NCBI GenBank assembly: GCA_963603365.1
Contig: CAVCMI010000020.1
Location: 1-64,000 of the forward strand
Length of the DNA stretch: 64,000 nt
Direction: 5' to 3'
DNA from: F23-D06 sp963603365
GTDB taxonomy: Bacteria; Bacteroidota; Bacteroidia; Bacteroidales; WCHB1-69
Positions within the stretch are counted from its first letter, which is position 1. Every line of letters begins with the position of its first letter. A program made the translations under genes and the position numbers. Positions 1 to 6,116 of the stretch are shown here, piece by piece. Below the pieces are notes generated by a model. The model was not told the DNA's origin, searched no databases, and worked only from the letters and a program-made list of their open reading frames with translations.

Positions 1-441
1 TTCGGGTTCTTCAAGAAAAGTATAGCAGTTCACGTAATACATGAGCATTAACCTCACCATTGTAGCCAATCCGGAGAAGCTCCAGGGGCGTCTGATGCGC
101 TTTTGTATGACCGTCAGAAGAAGGTTGGCTATCAGGGTAACCCAAATCTGTATCCTGATGGCGTTGGCATCCGACAATGTGCTGCGCCTTGGCATCACCC
201 TTATGCATAGATGGGCGAGCTTGCGTGTCTCGGGAAATATGGAATCGGTAATCTCGCGCAGTGAGTCGAATCTCTTGATGACAGAGTATAGCATGACTAC
301 AAGATGTTGGTAAGCGTCAAAGTGCTTCACATAGCGTTCTCCATTGCGGATGCGGCTAAATCCGAGGATTTCTCCCCTGTTGAGCAAATATATCAGCTGG
401 CCGTACATCGGCTGTCCGATAAAATGTGTACTTTTGTTCAT
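1..441 (-). pseudogene. IS4-family transposase remnant (DUF4372 type), internally deleted, cut by window edge
   Basis: Reading leftwards from the ATG at 439-441 gives 147 codons without a stop to the window edge. Codons 1-93 match the N-terminus of the Bacteroidales IS4 transposases that carry the DUF4372 domain (opening MNKSTHFIGQPMYG, then GERYVKHFDA, VIKRFDSLREITDS and MPRRSTLSDAN). Codon 94 onward matches the far C-terminus of the same family (AIRIQIWVTLIANLLL, then WSFSGLATMVR). The catalytic centre with its DDE residues is missing, so this cannot be an active enzyme. The join lies at about 161-168, inside a GCCAACGC string that could be the microhomology of a deletion removing roughly 250 or more codons while keeping frame. 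The family assignment and normal length come from memory of these transposases; the join is read from the sequence. Confidence 0.8.
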
Positions 442-478
442 CGTTGCTTTTTTATGCGCAAAAACAACAGTAACAAAC

Positions 479-552
479 AGGGCTGAATTCCAAGCGAGGA
501 ATCCAGCCCTATCTTTTACGGGTTCTAAAAGTTTTAGCGGACAGCAATAATA
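479..552. repeat. IS outer end: hairpin plus terminal sequence
   Basis: Upstream of the transposase start there is a 13-bp inverted repeat with one mismatch (479-491 against 498-510, 6-nt loop). It is followed by GTTTTAGCGGACAGCAATA at 531-549. Almost the same end string recurs at 48069-48090, which suggests it is an IS terminus. The other end of this element lies outside the window. Beyond it, 553-662 is an AT-rich intergenic stretch in which I see nothing further. Confidence 0.5.
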
Positions 553-662
553 TTAAATAATATGCAAGACAACATTTGCCTGTGCAGGAGAACAGCAAGG
601 TCTTTTTTTTACGGTTTGGTTTCAAACAACCTGAAACGAAAGAACTCTGCATTGCAGCCAGC

Positions 663-700
663 AAAAAAACAGCAGCCATTTGGCTATATGGCTGCTGTTT
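663..700 (-). terminator. Rho-independent terminator of the SIMPL gene
   Basis: A perfect 13-bp stem (667-679 with 688-700, 8-nt loop) is followed in the minus direction by a T run (positions 663-669 are A on the plus strand). It starts 8 nt past the stop codon of the gene at 708-1424. Confidence 0.85.
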
Positions 701-707
701 CCCCCGC

Positions 708-1424
708 TTAGTCTTTGAGCGCGTAGGTGACGGTGGTGACCACTCTGATCTTCTTGATGTAAGGGGTGTTTTCGTCACGGTTGTCGATGGAGAACTGTCC
801 TTGGTCAGCACTGACTATCTTGCCGAGTTTGCTTTTGCTGTTGACGGCAAACTGCTCTGCTGTCTTTTCGGCATTCTCGATGGCCTCTTTCATCATGTCC
901 TGCTTTTTTTCGTTGAAGGAGACGAACTCGTACAGGACGGGATTGTTCCAGCCGCCGTCCACGATGGCGATGCCCTCTTTGAGCAGCTCGCCCTGCTGCG
1001 CAATGATGTTCCGCACCAAGTCCACGTTTCTTGACGTGACGGTGAGGATGGATGTGATGTTGTATCGGTATGAACGGTTGTTTGTGACGTAGTATTCGTT
1101 GGCTTCGAGGTCGTTAACTACGGGCGCATTGACCCATATTTCGTCCTCTTTGATGCCGTTGTCGATGAGGAATTTCTTGATTTTCTCTTGTTTGGCGGCA
1201 ATTTTGTCGTAAAGTTCCGGCAAATTGTTGCCGATTTCCTTCGAGAGGATGGGCCAGGTCACCTTGTCGGCGGCCACTTCCATTTCGGCGAGGCCTTTGA
1301 CGGTGACTTTGCGGTCTTTGTTGGCCATTTTGCTAAAGCCCGATTTGATGCAGACCCCGAGGACTACAATGCCTATGGCCAGCACTGCTGCACACAGGAA
1401 ACGGTTGATGAGATTCGTGTTCAT
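708..1424 (-). CDS. SIMPL-domain (DUF541) membrane-anchored protein
   Basis: 238 residues. An uncleaved signal or N-terminal membrane anchor (about residues 8-28, rich in A, V, I and L) is followed by a SIMPL/DUF541 domain covering the rest. Recognisable features are the KVTVKGLAEMEVAADKV strand near residues 39-55, the central ITSILTVTSRNVDLV segment, the AIENAEKTAEQFA helix near residue 180 and the closing beta strand IKKIRVVTTVTYAL. The family is periplasmic or membrane-anchored and its biochemical role is not settled; some members are linked to oxidative stress or to outer-membrane integrity. Here the gene follows nrdG on the same strand with its own -7 promoter element (1538-1545) and its own terminator, so it looks like a single-gene unit. 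Confidence 0.85.
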   Translation of the reverse strand: MNTNLINRFLCAAVLAIGIVVLGVCIKSGFSKMANKDRKVTVKGLAEMEVAADKVTWPILSKEIGNNLPELYDKIAAKQEKIKKFLIDNGIKEDEIWVNAPVVNDLEANEYYVTNNRSYRYNITSILTVTSRNVDLVRNIIAQQGELLKEGIAIVDGGWNNPVLYEFVSFNEKKQDMMKEAIENAEKTAEQFAVNSKSKLGKIVSADQGQFSIDNRDENTPYIKKIRVVTTVTYALKD

Positions 1425-1537
1425 AAATTTTTGTTTTTTTGTTGTTTATGGACTTCTCTATAACTTTTTGACATGTCCGTGCCGACGTTCTGAACCCCGT
1501 GAAGTCCTTTAGCCGGGTTCCACAGCAATCAGCGCGG

Positions 1538-1545
1538 CAAACATA
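1538..1545 (-). promoter_or_regulatory. -7 promoter element of the SIMPL gene
   Basis: TATGTTTG on the minus strand fits the Bacteroidota -7 consensus TAnnTTTG. It abuts the nrdG stop codon (1546-1548) and would leave a leader of about 105 nt. No clear TTTG was found at the -33 position, so this is moderate evidence. Confidence 0.4.
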
Positions 1546-2013
1546 CTATTTTTTGTCAAATCTTTTTTTGCAGAATCGAGCGGTGATGTCCTCCCATTTT
1601 TGGCCGTTTCGCCGGTACATGCGCTGGTTGGTGCCGGGTGTGTCAAGGCCGCCCTTGTCGGGCATATAGGCGCCGGTTTTCACATAGTCGAAGAGGTCCG
1701 GGTGCGGCGGCAGTGCCATGCCGCCGGAGTACCAGCCGATTTTGAGGTGTGACCGTGTCTTGATGTGCCGTGCCATTTGCTCCACCTCGCCGCGGCAGGC
1801 GTCGCCGCCCATGAAACAGAAGCAGGTGATGGCAGAGGCATAGCGGTCGAGCATCCGGTCAACGGCACCCTCGTCGAGTTCTTCGCCGATGTCCTCGCGC
1901 AGGTGCGGACTGTGGCAGCCTACGCAGCGAAACGGACAGCCCGTGATGTTGACGGCGAGCGTCACCTCGTCAGGGATCTCTCGGAATACAATGTCAAAGT
2001 TGTGAAACTTCAT
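1546..2013 (-). CDS. nrdG: Anaerobic ribonucleotide reductase activating protein
   Basis: 155 residues. This is a radical-SAM enzyme that uses a 4Fe-4S cluster and S-adenosylmethionine to install the glycyl radical on NrdD. The cluster ligands are visible as CPFRCVGC (C26, C30, C33; the CX3CX2C spacing), followed by the FCFMGGDA motif that corresponds to the SAM-contacting GGE-type strand. The length matches the compact NrdG family. The start codon lies inside the 3' end of nrdD (20-nt overlap), so the two are translationally coupled and almost certainly co-transcribed. Confidence 0.95.
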   Translation of the reverse strand: MKFHNFDIVFREIPDEVTLAVNITGCPFRCVGCHSPHLREDIGEELDEGAVDRMLDRYASAITCFCFMGGDACRGEVEQMARHIKTRSHLKIGWYSGGMALPPHPDLFDYVKTGAYMPDKGGLDTPGTNQRMYRRNGQKWEDITARFCKKRFDKK

Positions 2014-4102
2014 CGGCGGCGTTGATGTAGAAGCGGCGGGCGGCCTCTTTTTGCCGCGCCTCCGAGAAGTTGCTGATGCGTTTCATATAGCCGATGACGC
2101 GGGTGAGGTAGTCCACATTGGCGCTGTGGCAGTGCGGGCAGACTTTAAGATACCGCTTGTCGATGTGCCCGCAGTCGTTGCAGATGGTGTTGGGGATGTT
2201 GAATGTGAAGTAGTTGCAGCCTTCAATGGCAGCGGTGCGCAGCAGCTGGCGGTATTGGGCCTGGCTGAGGTGCTCTTCCAGGTTGAGATGCAGTGCCGAG
2301 CCGCCCGTGAGATGGTTGATATAATGGTGTCCGTGCAGCCGGAACTTGTCAATCACGTTCAGCGACTCGTCTTCCACAATGTAGAAGTAGCTGTTGTAGC
2401 AGTCGCGCGGCACTTGATAGCCGTCTTCGGCATCCCATTTGGCATGCTTGACGCCCACGTTCTCGGCCGGTATCATCTCACAGTTGAAGAGCAGTTCAGC
2501 GGTGCGGTACTGCCGGTTGTAACGTTCTATGAGCCCTAACACGTCTTCAACAAAGTGGCGGTATTTAGGATTGTCGTTGATGGTTATGCCGGCAAACTCG
2601 GCGGCTTCCACCAGCCCATTGATGCCAATGGTGAGGTACTGGCGGTTGATGGCGATGAAGCCGGCATCAAAGAGCGGCAACATCTGCTTGGACGACAGAT
2701 ATTTAAGGTTTTCGTTATAGGCAACTTGCACTTTGTGTGCAAGGTCTACGACTTCTTCGAGAAACTCCAGCCAAGGCCGGTTTTCCCTGGCGGCTTGCTG
2801 TATGCAGCGGTTGAGGTTGATGGTGAGCACGCTCTTGGAACCGGTTGACACGCCGCCCGCCCCGAGGGTGTAACTGAAACCGTTGTCCTGTATCTCGTTG
2901 CGCAGGCGGCAGCAGCTGCTCAGCGAGTCGGCATTGTCGCTGACGTAGGTGAAGAACGAGTGCCCCGCCGCATACATCTCGGCGGTGAAGTCGGCATATT
3001 CCGCATCGCGGAAGTCGCCGTCCTTGGAGAGCAGCGCCATAGTCTCTACGGGGAACGTGAGCACGGTGCGCGTGCGCTCGCGGTTGAACCAGCGCATGAA
3101 ACGCTTCTGCAGCCAACTGACGGAATCCCACGTGGGACGGCTGCCGTCAGGGAAACGGAACTCGCCGAACAGACTTTCGAAGTAGTAACGGTCGTAGTAG
3201 GAGATGTTCCAGAACACCGACTGGAAGTTGCGCGCCCCGGTAGGCTGGTTGATGGAATAGACCACCTGTTCGAAACAGTCTGTGATCATCTTGTCGATGG
3301 TGCGGTGCCGCAGCGACAGGTCCACCACTTTGTCGGCGTTCAAGTAGTAGTCGTCGCCGTACTCCAGACGCAGGAAGTGGTCGAGGTACATCAAGAACTC
3401 GGGCGTGGCACAAGCGCCGCTCAGCATGCTTGAAACCATGAACACCATATTGATGAAGCCGCCGCAGAACGACTTGAGGTTGGTGGGGCGCGAGGCGTTG
3501 CCGCCGATGCTGCGCGTGCCGTTGAGCAGCCATGGGTACATGGTGATGCTGGCGCAATAGTTGGCAATGCTGGTCTCGTCGTTCTTGTAGATGAAATGGC
3601 GGTTGAGCAGGTACAGGTAACGGTCGGCCGTCTCCTTGCCGTACAAGTCCTTGATGCGGTCGCACAGCATACGCCGGTTGAGGCGGATGAACCCCGACTT
3701 GGGCAGTTCGCCGATAAGCGTGGCGATGTTCTTCTTCTCCACGTTGGCGTTGGCGTCGTACTTGCTGCCGCTCGCGGCGTTGCGGGCGTTGCAGTAGTTG
3801 ATGAGAAAGTCGAGTTTCTCCTTCACCTCACGGTCTTCATAGTGCCGCTGGCGATAGAGGATGTACGACTTGGCCACGTCGTAGAAGCGTTCCGCCATAA
3901 GTGAACGCTCCACCTGGTTCTGGATCTCCTCTACCGAGATGCCGTCGCGCACGTTCAGCCGGCCGGTGATGTTGGCCATCTCGTCGTGGGTGACAGAAGC
4001 GCCGACGGACTCAAATGCCCGCGCAATGGCACTGCGGATCTTGTCCATGGAAAAGGGCTCACGCTTGCCGTTGCGCTTTATGATGTATGTCGTCTCTATC
4101 AT
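1994..4102 (-). CDS. nrdD: Anaerobic (class III) ribonucleoside-triphosphate reductase
   Basis: 702 residues. It reduces ribonucleoside triphosphates to deoxyribonucleotides in the absence of oxygen using a glycyl radical made by NrdG. An ATP-cone regulatory domain occupies about residues 5-95 (IIKRNGKREPFSMDKI). The large catalytic domain follows, with the Cys-rich segment CGGFINMVFMVSSMLSGAC in the middle third. The C-terminus has the zinc ribbon C641, C644, C655, C658 and the radical site RVIGYM with Gly671. All key residues are present and the length is normal. A promoter, an 11-bp operator-like palindrome and a DnaA-box match lie upstream (4207-4298). With nrdG it indicates that dNTPs can be made anaerobically. 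Confidence 0.97.
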   Translation of the reverse strand: MIETTYIIKRNGKREPFSMDKIRSAIARAFESVGASVTHDEMANITGRLNVRDGISVEEIQNQVERSLMAERFYDVAKSYILYRQRHYEDREVKEKLDFLINYCNARNAASGSKYDANANVEKKNIATLIGELPKSGFIRLNRRMLCDRIKDLYGKETADRYLYLLNRHFIYKNDETSIANYCASITMYPWLLNGTRSIGGNASRPTNLKSFCGGFINMVFMVSSMLSGACATPEFLMYLDHFLRLEYGDDYYLNADKVVDLSLRHRTIDKMITDCFEQVVYSINQPTGARNFQSVFWNISYYDRYYFESLFGEFRFPDGSRPTWDSVSWLQKRFMRWFNRERTRTVLTFPVETMALLSKDGDFRDAEYADFTAEMYAAGHSFFTYVSDNADSLSSCCRLRNEIQDNGFSYTLGAGGVSTGSKSVLTINLNRCIQQAARENRPWLEFLEEVVDLAHKVQVAYNENLKYLSSKQMLPLFDAGFIAINRQYLTIGINGLVEAAEFAGITINDNPKYRHFVEDVLGLIERYNRQYRTAELLFNCEMIPAENVGVKHAKWDAEDGYQVPRDCYNSYFYIVEDESLNVIDKFRLHGHHYINHLTGGSALHLNLEEHLSQAQYRQLLRTAAIEGCNYFTFNIPNTICNDCGHIDKRYLKVCPHCHSANVDYLTRVIGYMKRISNFSEARQKEAARRFYINAADEVSQL

Positions 4103-4206
4103 AATCTGTTTTATTATTCTCTCAAACTTAAAAATGCGAAAAGCAAACGCTTCCCTGTTGTCCTTTTGTTTCTATAAATATTGTTTAGTCTCTGACTAAC
4201 AACCAA

Positions 4207-4234
4207 TTGTCTGTTGTCCTTAAACAACAGACAA
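4207..4234 (-). promoter_or_regulatory. Operator-like palindrome at the nrdD transcription start
   Basis: Perfect 11-bp inverted repeat TTGTCTGTTGT / ACAACAGACAA with a 6-nt spacer. It begins about 8 nt downstream of the minus-strand -7 element (4242-4249), so it sits at or just after the expected transcription start. It could be a repressor site or a hairpin at the very 5' end of the mRNA. It does not resemble the NrdR box. Confidence 0.55.
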
Positions 4235-4241
4235 CTTAGGG

Positions 4242-4249
4242 CAAAGATA
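4242..4249 (-). promoter_or_regulatory. -7 promoter element of nrdDG
   Basis: TATCTTTG on the minus strand, matching TAnnTTTG, 140 nt upstream of the nrdD start codon. The expected -33 region is GC-rich (4261-4280) and lacks TTTG, which would fit an activator-dependent promoter. Confidence 0.5.
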
Positions 4250-4289
4250 GGATTATTAGAGCAGGCCTGCCCGCCGGCAGGGGGATAAT

Positions 4290-4298
4290 TTATCCACA
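4290..4298 (+). promoter_or_regulatory. DnaA-box match upstream of nrdD
   Basis: TTATCCACA is an exact match to the classical DnaA box and lies about 45 nt upstream of the nrdD -7 element. The first seven bases also form half of the palindrome GGATAA-T-TTATCC (4283-4295). A single 9-mer match can occur by chance. Confidence 0.35.
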
Positions 4299-4392
4299 AT
4301 TTGGGGATTTACACGAACCCTTTTCCTACAAAGGATTGCATTGCATGGGTGTTGATAAATAGGTTTAGAGCTTAGAGGCTTTACGCATATTG

Positions 4393-4427
4393 CCCATTCC
4401 TCATTCCTCATTCCTCATTCCATAATT
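4393..4427 (-). repeat. Heptanucleotide tandem repeat element, copy 1
   Basis: On the minus strand: AATTAT, then three GGAATGA units, then GGAATGG and G (35 nt). It overlaps the 3' end of hflX and supplies its last codons and stop. It has the same leader and tail as copy 2 at 5697-5745 but in inverted orientation. Confidence 0.85.
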
Positions 4428-5617
4428 TCATAAAGGAAGTTGTTGTATGGATAGATCTGGATGTGCAGCTTTTTGATCTCTTCGTAGAGAATCTCCTTCA
4501 TTTCGGCGACGTTCTCTTTTGTCTTGGCGGAAATGAAGATGCTTTTGTGTGCGTTCTTGGCCATCCAGGTGCTTTTGAGTTCCTCCAGCGTGAGGTTCTC
4601 GCGCATGGGCGGCGTGAGGTCGTCGGGCGCCTTCTCCACCCATTTGTAGTTGTCTATTTTGTTGAAGAGGATGATCATGGGCTTGTCGCCCGCCTTGATC
4701 TCGGCAAGGGTGCGGTTCACGATGGCTATCTGCTCCTCAAAGTCGGGGTGGCTGATGTCAACGACGTGCAGCAGCAGGTCGGCCTCGCGCACTTCGTCGA
4801 GGGTTGACTTGAACGACTCCACCAGGCCGTGTGGCAGTTTGCGGATGAAGCCTACCGTGTCGGACAGCAGGAAGGGCAGGTTGCCGAACACGACTTTGCG
4901 CACGGTGGTGTCTAAGGTGGCAAAGAGTTTGTTTTCGGCAAATACGTCGGCATTGCCGAGCATATTCATGATGGTTGACTTGCCCACGTTGGTGTAGCCC
5001 ACCAGCGCCACGCGCACAAACTTGTCGCGCCGTCCGCGTTGGGTCTGCATCTGGCGGTCTATCTCCTTGAGCCGCTGCTCGAGCAGGGCGATGCGGTTGC
5101 GGATGATGCGGCGGTCGGTTTCGATCTCCTTCTCGCCGGGGCCGCGCATGCCGATGCCGCCGCGCTGTTTCTCAAGGTGCGTCCACATGCCCGCAAGCCG
5201 CGGCAGCAGGTACTTGTACTGCGCCAACTCTACCTGCACCTTGGCGTGGGCGGTGCGTGCACGGCTGGCGAAGATGTCGAGGATGAGTCGCGTGCGGTCC
5301 ATGACGCGGCAACCCAGCGCATTCTCGATGTTGCGCTGCTGCGACGGCGTAAGCTCGTCGTCAACCACCGCAAAGCCGATGCCCTCGTCGTGCACGTACT
5401 CCGCCACCTCCTTGATTTTGCCCGAGCCCATATAGGTGCGCGTGTCGGGGTGGGGGAGGTTCTGGATGAAACGGCCCGCCGCCTCGCCTCCGGCAGTGTC
5501 AACCAAGAAGGCCAGCTCGTCGAGGTATGCCGACACGCGCTCCGTGCCGGTGTCCGGTGACGATACGGCCAGCAATACAGCCCGCTCCTTGCTTGTGTCT
5601 GTTGATTTGTCTGTCAT
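4415..5617 (-). CDS. hflX: GTPase HflX
   Basis: 400 residues from the ATG at 5615-5617. HflX is a ribosome-associated GTPase that binds the 50S subunit and splits stalled ribosomes under stress. The N-terminal HflX domain carries the MGSGKIKEV and VVDDELTPSQQRNIE motifs, then a glycine-rich linker (GGIGMRGPGEKEIE). The G domain has the P-loop GYTNVGKST, the switch region DTVGFI and the base-recognition NKID. An in-frame start 81 nt further up exists but runs across a promoter element at 5675-5682, so the internal ATG is preferred. The last codons and stop come from the heptad repeat at 4393-4427, so the C-terminal tail is set by that repeat. Confidence 0.95.
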   Translation of the reverse strand: MTDKSTDTSKERAVLLAVSSPDTGTERVSAYLDELAFLVDTAGGEAAGRFIQNLPHPDTRTYMGSGKIKEVAEYVHDEGIGFAVVDDELTPSQQRNIENALGCRVMDRTRLILDIFASRARTAHAKVQVELAQYKYLLPRLAGMWTHLEKQRGGIGMRGPGEKEIETDRRIIRNRIALLEQRLKEIDRQMQTQRGRRDKFVRVALVGYTNVGKSTIMNMLGNADVFAENKLFATLDTTVRKVVFGNLPFLLSDTVGFIRKLPHGLVESFKSTLDEVREADLLLHVVDISHPDFEEQIAIVNRTLAEIKAGDKPMIILFNKIDNYKWVEKAPDDLTPPMRENLTLEELKSTWMAKNAHKSIFISAKTKENVAEMKEILYEEIKKLHIQIYPYNNFLYEIME

Positions 5618-5674
5618 CAATTCGGTTCTCTGCCGCGCCGGAAATGCGAAACCGGCGCTTTTTGTAACAGGGCG

Positions 5675-5682
5675 CAAAGATA
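5675..5682 (-). promoter_or_regulatory. -7 promoter element of hflX
   Basis: TATCTTTG on the minus strand (TAnnTTTG form), 57 nt upstream of the chosen hflX start. Its position supports the shorter HflX reading. Confidence 0.5.
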
Positions 5683-5696
5683 TAACTATTTTTGGC

Positions 5697-5745
5697 AATT
5701 ATGGAATGAGGAATTAGGAATGAGGAATTAGGAATGAGGAATGGG
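5697..5745 (+). repeat. Heptanucleotide tandem repeat element, copy 2
   Basis: AATTAT, then five units alternating GGAATGA and GGAATTA, then GGAATGG and G (49 nt). It is two heptads longer than copy 1 and in the opposite orientation, so hflX and its promoter are bracketed by inverted copies. Confidence 0.85.
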
Positions 5746-6116
5746 GGTGTCACAGGTCTTTTTCTGGCACAGTGTTTTGCGTTTATTTTGAAAAAAAAGT
5801 GCGGAAAATGCAAAAAGATTCCGTTTTAACTGTTGATTTGAAAAAAAATGTACTTTTGTGGGATTTTCGTGGGGGGGGGTGAAAACACCCTATTTTCTCT
5901 ACCTAAATGCTTGTTAAGCAAGCGTTTAACTGCGAGCAAAACAAGCAAAAAGCGAATGAAAATGCTGCGAAACAGGTCAAAAAAATGGCCTATTTTGCAG
6001 TTTTTTCTGCTTTTACAGGCGAATAAATTGCGGAAAAAGTTGGAAAACGGAAATCAACGCAAGAAGTAATTGCACAAACAGACGATAAATAACAACAACT
6101 AATTAATAAATAATCT
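5746..6116 (+). promoter_or_regulatory. Long AT-rich leader of the 3734-residue protein gene, with promoter and G9 tract
   Basis: No credible gene. TACTTTTG at 5851-5858 fits the -7 consensus, without a clean -33 partner. A run of nine G (5871-5879) follows at once, and its 3' part can pair with CACCC to form a short hairpin with an AAAA loop (about 5876-5890). The remaining leader to the ATG at 6117 is A-rich, as is typical for Bacteroidota genes without a Shine-Dalgarno site. A 73-codon plus-strand frame at 5848-6069 is lysine-rich low-complexity sequence and is not called. Confidence 0.45.

Noticed and set aside
4393..5745. Heptad arrays as a CRISPR or minisatellite-coded protein
   Set aside because: Units are 7 bp without spacers; no cas genes; units are not in a translated frame except the last hflX codons.
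5848..6069. 73-codon plus-strand open frame before the 3734-residue gene
   Set aside because: It begins inside the -7 element, is lysine- and leucine-rich low-complexity sequence and resembles no family.
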